Shown: one piece after another, positions 28,222 to 36,577 of the stretch
How positions within the stretch are numbered: the first letter of the stretch is position 1
Layout: each line of letters begins with the position of its first letter
Origin: Polychytrium aggregatum
Taxonomy: Eukaryota > Chytridiomycota > Chytridiomycetes > Polychytriales
Direction of reading: 5' to 3'
DNA length: 39,577 nucleotides
Assembly (NCBI RefSeq): GCF_025602895.1
Contig: NW_026516451.1
Coordinates: forward strand, 1 to 39,577
The notes under the pieces: model-generated
What the model saw: only the letters and a program-made list of their open reading frames with translations
Databases searched by the model: none
Told to the model about the DNA's origin: nothing
Made by a program: the position numbers and the translations under genes

Positions 28222-28530
28222 TGTAGGAGATGGTATCTCCGACGCTGTGCTGCGCGTACTGCGCGTACTGCGCGGCGCAGTGGGTCGTGACCTGTGCTGC
28301 GCTTTGCGTTTTCACGCACCGCAGGCAGGCCACCGCAGGGTATACCTGCGGGTTGCCCCCGTTCCCCCCGTTTGTCTGGAGTTCGGTTTTATCGTGAATA
28401 AACGTAAGTGCTCCCCGAGCTCACCCGTCCGCTAGAGTAGCCTAGCACCGCCCTGTTCTGCCCCGTCCTGTCTTGTCTTGTACCCCCTCCCTCCCCGTCT
28501 TGCCCCAACGTCCCAGTAGTGGACGTTACA
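28222..28530 (+). repeat. B-d 3' LTR (309 bp)
   Basis: TGTAGGAG to GTTACA, preceded by GTGTGGGAG after the pol stop and followed by CCTTG. Tandem TGCGCGTAC units start at 28251 and 28260. Palindrome arms lie at 28333-28339 and 28345-28351, and the terminal hairpin AACGTCC/GGACGTT at 28507-28527. Confidence 0.95.
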
Positions 28531-28699
28531 CCTTGGGCTTGTTCACCTGGTAGACCTGGCGGGGAGCGGCGGCGGGAGCTTGCAGATCTTGAATCTGACG
28601 ATGGAGAGCAGCGTTCTGGGTCATGAGGGCGTTCATACGCTCCTCCATGCGCGCCAGATACGCATTCAAGTCTGCAGGGGGTGCAGCAGGCTCAGCCAT
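28531..28699 (-). pseudogene. gag: C-a gag, N-terminal part
   Basis: Starts at ATG 28697-28699 (MAEPAAPPADLNAYLARMEERM), with a short coiled-coil-like segment rich in Met, Arg and Gln. It is cut by B-d after QVYQVNKPK. The first five bases (28531-28535, CCTTG) are the right target-site duplication of B-d. The rest of gag is at 15927-16716. Confidence 0.9.
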
Positions 28700-28756
28700 C
28701 GGATCGAGGAGGGAAAGAGAGGCGAAAGAAGAAGAAAGGCCGGGAAGCCAAGAGGG

Positions 28757-28768
28757 AGCGTTCAAAAT
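28757..28768 (-). other. C-a self-primer binding site
   Basis: Minus strand ATTTTGAACGCT, 2 nt after the LTR, complementary to AGCGTTCAAAAT in the LTR (28967-28978). The base just upstream of the complementary stretch in the LTR differs from C-b, yet all 12 bases are kept. Confidence 0.68.
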
Positions 28769-28770
28769 GA

Positions 28771-29560
28771 TGTTAGAGTCCAAAGGGGACTCAACGGCAA
28801 AAGAAGAAGTGAGCTCGAAGTGAGCTCAGGGAAGGCAAGGGTAAAGTCCGAAGTGGACTCGGAGAGGGAGCGAGGGAAGCAAAGATCCGTTCAAGATAAG
28901 ACTTGTCTCGAAATGAGACGTGAGGAACACTCAGAGAATAAAGTAGAAGGCACTTTATTTAGTCCTATTTTGAACGCTAAGGTTCGACTACACATCGCGG
29001 GGGTCAGGCTATTTATAGACAAGTCCGGACTTGGCAGCGCAGGGCGGCCAAGGGAGGGAAAAGTGGGCGATCGAGCAGGGCGAAGGGGGCGATGCACAAG
29101 CGAGGGCCGAGAAGGACCACCGAGACAGGCAGAGAACCAAAGCGAGAGAGGCGCAAGCAAAAGCGAAGCACCTGGCAGGAGAAACGTGCAAAGGCGAAGC
29201 AATGTGACTCAACATCCAAGAAGCGGATTGGTCAAAGAAAAGATTGGGGTGAGCGCATGCGAGATGAACAAGAGATCGGGGCGGTCAGGCAGGTCATGAG
29301 TCACCGGTGGGGGACACATGACCGGCAGCCGAATTGCAACCAATCGCAGCAAGGCGCGTGCACAAACAAACCGGCGCGTGCGAAGAAGTCAAAGGAAGCG
29401 GAGCAGCGCGGGAAAACGGAAGTGCGGAAGGAGCGGAAAAGACAGGCAAAAGGCGGAAAATCGGAGGGGAACTGCAAAGCTACACACAAACAAACAGAAA
29501 GGCAAAAGAACAGCCAAGTGTGCAGTCAAAGTGGAGAACAAGCAGGAGCTATCCCTAACA
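28771..29560 (-). repeat. C-a 5' LTR (790 bp)
   Basis: Reverse-strand C LTR with TGTTAG/CTAACA ends. TATAAATA is at 29010-29017 (minus), 39 nt from the self-priming start. It carries several substitutions and one indel relative to the 791-bp LTRs of C-b and C-c, which supports an older age. It adjoins a D-type LTR remnant at 29561. Confidence 0.92.
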
Positions 29561-29643
29561 GGAAAGCACTAAGGCAGGCAAACAGAAAGGAAAGGGCAAG
29601 GGTAAAGGAAGGAAGAGGGCAAAGGCAGAGGGTGTTCATGACA
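29561..29643 (-). repeat. Element D-b, LTR remnant (first 83 bp, reverse)
   Basis: The reverse complement of these bases matches the first 83 bases of the D LTR with three substitutions by my count. It ends at TGTCATGAAC (reverse, 29634-29643), a true LTR terminus. The flank to the right is E pol and not D interior, so this was a solo LTR or the 5' LTR of a reverse D element, inserted in E. The expected right duplication is GTGGC (29644-29648). C-a interrupted it, with GGAAA (29561-29565) as expected duplication. The other part is left of the window. Confidence 0.82.
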
Positions 29644-29645
29644 GT

Positions 29646-31015
29646 GGCCGCGTCTCCTGCAGCCATCCTCGCCCTGTCTCGCCCGACGCGCGTGCTGTGT
29701 TGACACCAACAGCTTCGACGCGTGTCGCCAACCAAGTTTCCCACGCTCCCCTCACGGATCCATGGGAGCGCGACAACGACGACGAAGGTGCCACTGACCC
29801 CGTGACCGACAAGCAAGTGATTCCCGAAGCCTACCGTGACCTCGCCGAGGTTTTCTCGAAGGAAAAGGCCGAGTTACTTCCGAACCAAAGACCATACGAC
29901 TGCGACATTCAGCTCAAGGACGAGAGCGTCGTGCCACCGTTCAAGCCTCTTTACAATCTTTCCCCTGCCGAGTCGGAGGCACTCGACGCTTACATCAAAG
30001 AGATGCTCCACAAGGGGTTCATCCAACCTTCCAAGTCCCCTTGTGGAGCCCCAATCTTCTTTGTGAAGAAAAAGGACGGAGGACTCAGGCCCTGTGTCGA
30101 TTACAGGGACCTTAATGAAATGACTGTCAAGAATCGCCACCCCCTCCCGCTCATCTCCGAGCTCATGGACCGACTCGGGGATGCCAGAATATTCACCAAG
30201 ATCGACCTACGAGGGGCATACAACCTCGTCAGAATGAACCCCAAGGACCAGTGGAAGACTGCGTTTAGGTCCAAGTTCGGTCACTACGAGTACTTGGTTA
30301 TGCCATTCGGGCTAACCAATGCTCCAGCAGTGTTCCAACACATGATGAACGACATCTTTAGGGATGTTATCGATCGCTTCGTCGTCATTTACTTAGACGA
30401 CATCCTAGTGTACTCACCAGACCCACATTCCCACACTCAGCACGTTCGCGAGGTTCTTGGTCGTCTCAGGACCAACCGTCTCTACGCCAAGCTTGAAAAA
30501 TGTGTGTTCCACGTACCGAGTGTCGAGTTCCTCGGCTACGTGGTCTCGAGCGACGGCCTAGCAATGGCTCCGGACAAGGTAGAGACTATTCTTGCCTGGA
30601 GGACTCCCACGAAGGTCAAGGACGTGCAGAGCTTCCTTGGTTTCTGCAACTTCTCCCGGAAGTTTATCGCCGGGTACTCTGGGATCGCAAAACCGTTGTC
30701 GGATCTCACCAGGACTACTCCCATCTTCGTGTGGAATCCTGACGCGGAGCACGCGTTCAACACCCTCAAGCGGGCGGTGACCTCGGCACCGGTGCTCAAA
30801 CACGTCGACCCTTGCTTGCCCTTCGTGCTTCAGACCGACGCCTCAGACTTCGCGCTCGGTGCTGTACTGTCACAGCCGGTCTCGGCCCAGGATTCGTCGG
30901 AGCTGCGCCCTGTTGCGTTTTTCTCAAAGAAACTCGACAGCGCCCAACAAAACTATACCGTCCACGACAAGGAACTCCTTGCGATTGTGGAAGCCTTTCG
31001 ATTCTGGAGGCACTA
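29646..31015 (+). pseudogene. pol: Element E pol fragment: RT and first half of RNase H
   Basis: Forward pol frame open from the D-b boundary to the F LTR, with no true start. A linker (TPTASTRVANQ...) leads to the RT: AYRDLAEVFSKEKAELLPNQ, APIFFVKKKDGGLRPCVDYRDLN, KIDLRGAYNLVRM, GLTNAPAVFQ and YLDDILVYS (about 30388). RNase H follows (TDASDFALGAVLSQ about 30835; VHDKELLAIVEAF) and is broken at WRHY, before the DH motif. The residues that follow in the same frame (VTTLP...) are F LTR sequence. It is a sixth family, or kin of F, and the oldest layer here. Integrase and LTRs are absent from view. Confidence 0.88.
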
Positions 31016-31380
31016 TGTCACGACCCTGCCACTTCCACCTCCACATCGCAGATCATGCGCCCGTGAATGCACGCGCGCACTCTTCCCGTTTGATTGGCGC
31101 ACGACGACCCCACGTTGACGCCAAGATTGCCACACGCACCAGATGCTGTGGCAATCCACTCTCGCTGCGTGTTAAGCCTCTCTCGCTGACCCTCAGAGCA
31201 CCCACGAGAGATGTTGCCCCTCTGACCGCTCGATGCTGACGGACCCGGGGGTCTCCCTTAAGAAGAACGACGAGTTCTATCCGAGAGGAGGGGGGCACTT
31301 GCGAACTTCGAACCCAGATCTTATTTTTGAATATATCTTTTTCCTCTGATCCGCCATGCCCGAAGACCTCGGTCCTGACA
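31016..31380 (+). repeat. F 5' LTR (about 365 bp)
   Basis: The boundaries are inferred. E pol breaks at TGTCACGACC (31016), and TCCTGACA ends at 31380 directly before the primer site TGGTAGCATCGG. TGTCA/TGACA form a terminal inverted repeat. The presumed left duplication is CACTA (31011-31015). I see no AATAAA in it; an AT-rich TATATC lies at 31332. A second LTR is not in view, so the length is not confirmed. Confidence 0.7.
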
Positions 31381-32292
31381 TGGTAGCATCGGGCTCCGGT
31401 CCCAACGTGGAAGAATGCCTCGAAACTATCAGTCAACTCACTCGTGTTGAACAAGCTCGGCTTATGAACTTTCTCGCTGCCCACGGCCTGAGGACACCCG
31501 TAGCCTCGACGAAGCCCAAGATGCCATTGCCACCCGCCTTCACAGGCGAGAGGAAAGCTAGCATTTTCGACGAGTTCCAATACTCAATGACCGAGTACTG
31601 CGAGTATTACTCGCTGGACCCCCAAACCTCGGTCTCTACGATTGCCATGAACCTACACGGCAAGGCAAAGGTCTGGTGGAGATTGCATTCCCAAAGTAAC
31701 CCTGTCGAGACCTTGACACCAGAGGCCGTGTATTCAGCTATCCGTGCAGCCTTCGTTCCTGTAACCACGGTCAGGTCCCTTGAGCACGAGTTTGAGGTCC
31801 TTTCCCAGACCGGAAGTGTCGCCGCGTTTAATGCTCGCTTCCGTGACCTGCTCCTGGAACTTCCGCACCTCAACGACCCGGCCGTTGCTCTCCAACGCTA
31901 CCTTGCGAAACTCAAGCGTCATGTGAGCAAGGAAGTCGAATGGAAACTCGAATCGACCGGCAAGAAGTCCCTTGACGAGGCCATGACGATTGCAGAGCGT
32001 TACGAAGCAATCATGTTTGGCAGCACCGACCCCCGCCCACCGACTCTACGATTTCAGAGGGATGGGTTCAGTTCTTATCCCCAGACCAGGACCATCATTC
32101 GACCAGCTCGTCCTCTTTTCCAAGCACCTTCTGGGCCCGCTCCGGCTGTTCGCGATCCAAATGCGATGGAGATCGACAATGTGAATAACCGCCCCATTGG
32201 GAAACTCTCCGACCGTGAGAGAGATTTCCTCAGGAAGAAAGGTGGATGCTACCGTTGCCGCAAGTTTGGGCACATAGCCCGCGACTGCCCGG
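31380..32292 (+). pseudogene. gag: F gag (cut by C-b after the zinc knuckle)
   Basis: About 304 codons. The frame is open from 31356 inside the LTR. ATG 31380-31382 sits on the LTR/primer-site junction (MVASGSGPN); the next ATG (MNFLAAHG, near 31464) is an alternative start. A capsid-type domain has FDEFQYSMTEYCEYYSLD, LHGKAKVWWRLHSQ, FNARFRDLLLELPHL and YLAKLKRHVSKEVEW. The C-terminal knuckle CYRCRKFGHIARDC (about 32246-32287) is complete. C-b then interrupts; LGIASACSPL after it is LTR sequence. CCCGG (32288-32292) is the expected left duplication of C-b. Confidence 0.85.
31381..31392 (+). other. F primer binding site
   Basis: TGGTAGCATCGG, identical over 12 bases to the B site and likewise directly adjacent to the LTR; the bases after it differ. 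It lies inside the gag reading frame. Confidence 0.72.
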
Positions 32293-32836
32293 TGTTAGGG
32301 ATAGCTTCTGCTTGTTCTCCACTTTGACTGCACACTTGGCTGTTCTTTTGCCTTTCTGTTTGTTTGTGTGTAGCTTTGCAGTTCCCCTCCAATTTTCCGC
32401 CTTTTGCCTGCCATTTCCGCTCCTTCCGCACTTCCGTTTCCCCGCGCTGCTCCGCTTCCTTTGTCTTCTTCGCACGCGCCGGTTTGTTTGTGCACGCGCC
32501 TTGCTGCGATTGGTTGCAATTCGGCTGCCGGTCATGTGTCCCACCACCGGTGACTCATGACCTGCCTGACCGCCCCGATCTCTTGTTCATCTCGCATGCA
32601 TTTGCCCCAACCTTATACTTGACCAATCCGCTTCTTGGACGTTGAGTCACATTGCTTCGCCTTTGCACGTTTCTCCTGCCAGGTGCTTCGCTTTTGCTTG
32701 CGCCTCCCTCGCTTTGGTTCTCTGCCTGTCTCGGTGGTCCTTCTCGGCCCTCGTTCGTGCATCGCCCCCTTCGCCCTGCTCGATCGCCCACTTTTCCCTC
32801 CCTTGGCCGCCCTTCGCTGCCAAGTCCGGACTTGTC

Positions 32837-32887
32837 TATAAATAGCCTGACCCCCGCGATGTGTAGTCGAACCTCAGCGTTCAAAAT
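32837..32887 (+). promoter_or_regulatory. C-b core promoter and self-priming sequence
   Basis: TATAAATA at 32837-32844. AGCGTTCAAAAT at 32876-32887 begins 39 nt after the first T and is complementary to 33086-33097, so the transcript probably begins with AGCG. Confidence 0.7.
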
Positions 32888-32894
32888 AGGACTA

Positions 32895-33082
32895 AATAAA
32901 GTGCCTTCTACTTTATTCTCTGAGTGTTCCTCACGTCTCATTTCGAGACTAGTCTTATCTTGAACGGATCTTTGCTTCCCTCGCTCCCTCTCCGAGTCCA
33001 CTTCGGACTTTACCCTTGCCTTCCCTGAGCTCACTTCGAGCTCACTTCTTCTTTTGCCGTTGAGTCCCCTTCGGACTCTAAC
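32895..33082 (+). other. Array of six pentaloop hairpins in C-b R-U5
   Basis: Stem/loop units: AATAAAGTG-CCTTC-TACTTTATT (32895-32917); TGAG-TGTTC-CTCA (32921-32933); GTCTC-ATTTC-GAGAC (32935-32949). Then AGTCC-ACTTC-GGACT (32995-33009), TGAGCTC-ACTTC-GAGCTCA (33026-33044) and GAGTCC-CCTTC-GGACTC (33062-33078). Every loop is five bases and ends TTC. The units also occur in C-a and C-c. The function is unknown; RNA folding for packaging, priming or 3' end formation is possible. Confidence 0.7.
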
Positions 33083-33085
33083 ATC

Positions 33086-33097
33086 ATTTTGAACGCT
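33086..33097 (+). other. C-b self-primer binding site
   Basis: ATTTTGAACGCT, 2 nt after the LTR end, is the exact reverse complement of the presumed transcript 5' end at 32876-32887. It does not begin TGG, so ordinary tRNA priming is unlikely. Tf1/sushi-type self-priming is the best reading. Confidence 0.72.
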
Positions 33098-33154
33098 CCC
33101 TCTTGGCTTCCCGGCCTTTCTTCTTCTTTCGCCTCTCTTTCCCTCGTCGATCCG

Positions 33155-34108
33155 ATGGCTGAGCCTGCTGCACCCCCTGCAGACCTCAACGCGTATCTGG
33201 CGCGCATGGAGGAGCGTATGAACGCCCTCATGACCCAGAACGCTGCTCTCCATCGTCAGATCCAAGATCTGCAAGCTCCCGCCGCCGCTCCCCGCCAGGT
33301 CTACCAGGTCAACAAGCCCAAGGAGTTCCTAGGTTCCCGCGATGAAACGACGGCCTTCCTCGCCCAGTGCCACCTGGTTTTCCTCGCCGATCCTGCCTTC
33401 TTCGCGCCCGAGCGCCAGAAGGTCCTGTACGCCACCTCCTTCCTCCGCGGTGAAGCCTTCAAGTGGTACGAGGCCGCCTTCTACATGGCCAACCGCTTCC
33501 CGGCTTCCTTCGCGGATTTTGAAGTTGCCCTCAAGTCGACCTTCGGTGAGGACACGGCCTCCTCGCAAGATAAGGCCTTGAACGACCTCAAGCGCTTGGT
33601 CCAGCTCAAGTCCTGCCAAGCCTTCGCCACCCGCTTCGTCCAGCTCGCCGCCCGCGTCCAGACTGATGAACCCACCAAGATGCACTTCTTCAAGGAGGGT
33701 TTGAAGTCTGAGGTCAAGTTCCACCTCATCGGTCTCCGCCCCGCTCCCGCTTCCCTGCCTGAGTTGATCAAGGCAGCGGTCGAGTACGACGATGCCCTCC
33801 ATCGTCTCAAGATCTCCTCCCGTTCCCAACCTCCTCCTCCTTCTTCTCGCTCTGCTCCCCATCACCACCATTCTCCCGCGCATGTTTCTTCTTCCTCCTC
33901 TTCTGCACCCACTCCCATGGACCTTGACTCTGTCTCGGTCCGCCCTGCTAAGCTCTCCGACGTCGAGAAAAAGCGACGTCGTGAGCAGGGTCTCTGCCTG
34001 TACTGCGGGGAAAAGTCTTGTCCCGGCAGTCGCGATGTTCAGCAGTGCCCGGTTCTGGTCAAACGGAACTCGGGAAATGCCCACAGCCGAGCAGCACCTC
34101 GCAAGTAA
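33155..34108 (+). CDS. gag: C-b gag
   Basis: 317 aa from ATG 33155 (MAEPAAPPADLNAY), 71 nt after the LTR. The N-terminal helix (ARMEERMNALMTQNAALHRQ) is coiled-coil-like. The capsid-type domain has SRDETTAFLAQCHLVFLAD, FLRGEAFKWYEAAF and FADFEVALKSTFGED. A Ser/Pro/His linker precedes the tail CLYCGEKSCPGSRDVQQC, which keeps CX2C but has no His in knuckle position. Stop TAA is in the loop of the frameshift hairpin. A reading upstream to 33089 would begin with TTG and is not supported. Confidence 0.92.
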   Translation: MAEPAAPPADLNAYLARMEERMNALMTQNAALHRQIQDLQAPAAAPRQVYQVNKPKEFLGSRDETTAFLAQCHLVFLADPAFFAPERQKVLYATSFLRGEAFKWYEAAFYMANRFPASFADFEVALKSTFGEDTASSQDKALNDLKRLVQLKSCQAFATRFVQLAARVQTDEPTKMHFFKEGLKSEVKFHLIGLRPAPASLPELIKAAVEYDDALHRLKISSRSQPPPPSSRSAPHHHHSPAHVSSSSSSAPTPMDLDSVSVRPAKLSDVEKKRRREQGLCLYCGEKSCPGSRDVQQCPVLVKRNSGNAHSRAAPRK

Positions 34109-34127
34109 GCGAGGTGGTCTGTTCGGC
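34072..34127 (+). promoter_or_regulatory. C-b gag/pol -1 frameshift signal
   Basis: GGGAAAT 34072-34078 (gag codons GGA AAT), 7-nt spacer 34079-34085. The lower stem GCCGAGCAG (34086-34094) pairs with CTGTTCGGC (34119-34127, one G-U). The upper stem CACCTCGC (34095-34102) pairs with GCGAGGTG (34109-34116), with loop AAGTAA containing the gag stop and a 2-nt bulge GT. The pol frame starts at 34078 (CPQPSS). Confidence 0.87.
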
Positions 34128-36577
34128 GATACGAACATCTTCCCCCTCTGACTCGTCATTATCGGACGATAAGCTTCTTCTTCCGGCCACCCTTGTCGTC
34201 ATGAGTCTTTCTGGCCCGGTCTCCATCTCCCTTTCTGTCTTTATTGATGATGGATGCACCGCTCTTGCCCTCATTGATCCTGCCTTTGCGGATCTCCATA
34301 AACTCTCTCTTATCCCTCTTTCTACTCCCTACTCCGTTTCCCTTGCTGATGGTTCTTCGGCCGGTTTCATTCGTTTCCAAACCGTTCCTGTGACGTTGAC
34401 CATTGGTTCCCACACCGAGTCGATTTCTTTTCTTGTGACTCGACTCTCCACCACTCCCATCACTCTTGGTCTTCCCTGGATGCGCTTGCATAATCCAGTT
34501 GTCAATTGGAAGTCCCTCTCCCTTTCGTTCTCCGATCCCTCTTGCCTTGCTGATGGACACATCCTCGCGGATGTCTCTGCTTCCTCCTTGGACACTTCGT
34601 CCCCTTCCGGCTATTCGCCTCCCCCTTCGGGCACTTCGCCTTTGACTCCTCCCTCCGGTCCTTCCCTTACACCGGTTCCCTCCTTTGGCACTTCGCCTTC
34701 CCTTTCTTCCCGCCTTGACTCTGCTTCGCTTTCTGAAGAGCCAACGGCTTTATCTTCGCCCGACATTGAGCTCGTTAATGCGGCGAGTCTTCTCCGTCTT
34801 GCACGGGAAGACAAGCTCGACATTTTCGCTGCCCAAATGGATATCCGTCCTCCTTCGCCGGAGACGTATCCTACGGTGTCGATAAGGTCCGTGCTCACGA
34901 CGAAGGTGTATGCCGAGTCTGGCACCCCTGTTGACTCTCGAGGTGTCCCGCTCAAATACAATGAGTTTGGCGACGTTTTCAGCCTCAAGTCTGACCCTCC
35001 TTCTTCCTTGCCTCCTCACCGTCCGTATGACTTGTCTATTGAGTTTGTACGGACCGAGGATGGAAAGGAACCTCGTTTGCCAAAGCCGGGGAAAGTCTAT
35101 CCTTTGTCCCCGGCCGAGGAATCTGCTCTTTCGGAGTATCTGACCAACGCCCTCGCACGTGGTTGGATCTCCAAATCCTCTTCTCCCGTTGGTGCTCCCT
35201 GCTTCTTCGTGAAGAAGCCCAATGGTGGTCTTCGCCTTTGCGTCGACTACCGGGGCCTCAATGCCATCACGAAGAAGAACCGCTACCCTCTTCCCCTCTT
35301 CCAGGATCTTCTGGATAAACTTTCTTCTGCCCGCGTCTTCTCACACCTTGACCTTCCTGATGCTTACCACTTGGTTCGTGTCAAGAAGGGCGATGAGTGG
35401 AAGACTGCTTTTGTTTGCAAATCTGGCTCTTACGAGTACAATGTTATCCCCTTTGGTCTTTCGAATGCCCCCGCTGCTTTTCAGTTTTTTATGAACGACA
35501 TCTTCTCGGACCTCCTTGGTGTCTGTGTTGTCATTTATCTTGACGACATCCTGATCTTCTCAAAAGATCCCCTGGAGCATGAGGAGCATGTTAAGCTTGT
35601 TCTTTCTCGCCTTCGTGAACACTCTCTTAAGGTCAATCCGGCCAAGTGTTCTTTTGACCTTTCTGAAGTTGACTTTCTCGGCATGATCATTTCTGCCGAT
35701 GGCATTAAAATGGACCCTGCCAAGGTCGAGGCCGTTTCCCTTTGGCCTGTTCCCTCTTCTGCTCGCGACATCCAAGTTTTTATTGGTTTCGCAAACTTTT
35801 ACCGCCGCTTCGTCAAGGACTTTTCCGCACTTGCTCGTCCTTTGACTTCACTCACCACCAAATCCTCCACCTTCTCTTGGTCTCCCGAGGCCCAAGAGGC
35901 TTTTGATTCTCTTAAACGTTCATTCACTTCCGCACCTATTCTTCGTTACTTTGATTTCTCCAAACCCGCTGTCATCGAGCCCGATGCTTCTGACTTTGCT
36001 CTGGGTGCCGTCCTTTCCCAGTTTGACCCTGACGGCGCTCTTCACCCCGTTGCTTTTCACTCTCGGCAATTCCGTCCCGCCGAGGTGAATTATGACACCC
36101 ACGACAAAGAGCTCCTTGCTATTGTCGATTCCTTTACTGCCTGGCGTCATTACTTGATGGCTGCCGACCCCGATCATCCCACTCTTGTTTTCTCTGATCA
36201 CCAGAACCTCACCCGGTTCACTTCCGCTTCCCAACTTTCTCGCCGCCAGTTCCGGTGGGCCCAATTCCTTTCTGATTTTGCTTTTCGCATTTACCACCGC
36301 CCTGGTCGCCTCAACACCAAAGCCGATGCTCTCAGTCGCCGTTCTGACTTTGAGATAAAGCCTGGTGACTCCCTCCACTCCACCAACTTCCTTCAGCTGT
36401 TCGAGTCTATTTCTCTCGACAGCATCACCGTTATCGGCTCGAACCCCGATTTTCTTTCCGAGATTCGAGCTGCCACCCTTTCTTGTTCCCTTCTTTCTGA
36501 CTTCAACGCCAAACGTCTTGATGGCGATTACTCCTTCCGTGACGGTCTCCTTTACTTTAAAGACCTGATCGTTGTCC
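34078..36577 (+). pseudogene. pol: C-b pol: protease - RT - RNase H (cut by C-c)
   Basis: -1 frame relative to gag. The protease-like domain (SISLSVFIDDGCTALALID about 34222-34275; ITLGLPWMRLHNPVVNW) has DDG at the active site. A Ser/Pro/Thr-rich linker has a 3-base deletion relative to C-a. RT has APCFFVKKPNGGLRLCVDYR, LDLPDAYHLVRVKKGDEWK and YLDDILIFSKD (about 35535). RNase H has PDASDFALGAVLSQ (about 35980), HDKELLAIVDSF and SDHQNLTRF. A linker up to FRDGLLYFKDLIVV follows, then C-c. Residues after this in the same frame belong to the C-c LTR. No internal defect was seen. Confidence 0.9.

Larger units (their letters stand above)
16717..28530 (+). mobile_element. Element B-d, complete copy split by D-a
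   Basis: Two B LTRs (16717-17025, 28222-28530), gag, and pol in two parts around D-a (18804-25145). With D-a and one CTCAC removed the element is 5467 bp, the same as B-c. It sits in C-a gag with CCTTG duplications on both sides. LTRs look identical to each other and to B-c. Its genes look intact apart from the D-a insertion. Confidence 0.94.
32293..33083 (+). repeat. C-b 5' LTR (791 bp)
   Basis: TGTTAGGGATAG to GACTCTAACA with a 6-bp terminal inversion. U3 has pyrimidine-rich sequence. TATAAATA is at 32837-32844 and AATAAA at 32895-32900. R-U5 carries six hairpins with five-base loops (see the separate entry). Confidence 0.94.
32293..36577 (+). mobile_element. Element C-b, 5' part (5' LTR, gag, protease-RT-RNase H)
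   Basis: Forward family C element inserted in F gag and cut at 36577 by C-c in the start of the integrase region (after GLLYFKDLIVV). The remainder should lie right of the window. Apart from that it has no visible defect. Its 5' LTR looks identical to the C-c 3' LTR. Confidence 0.92.

Noticed and set aside
28251..28275. Short tandem units as a CRISPR-like or satellite array
   Set aside because: Only about two and a half 9-bp units inside an LTR of a eukaryotic element; no spacers.
31030..31066. HLHIADHAPVN in another frame, resembling the RNase H DH motif and suggesting a frameshift in E
   Set aside because: The F LTR starts at 31016 with TGTCA, matching its TGACA end and adjacent primer site, so this stretch is LTR and the likeness is chance.
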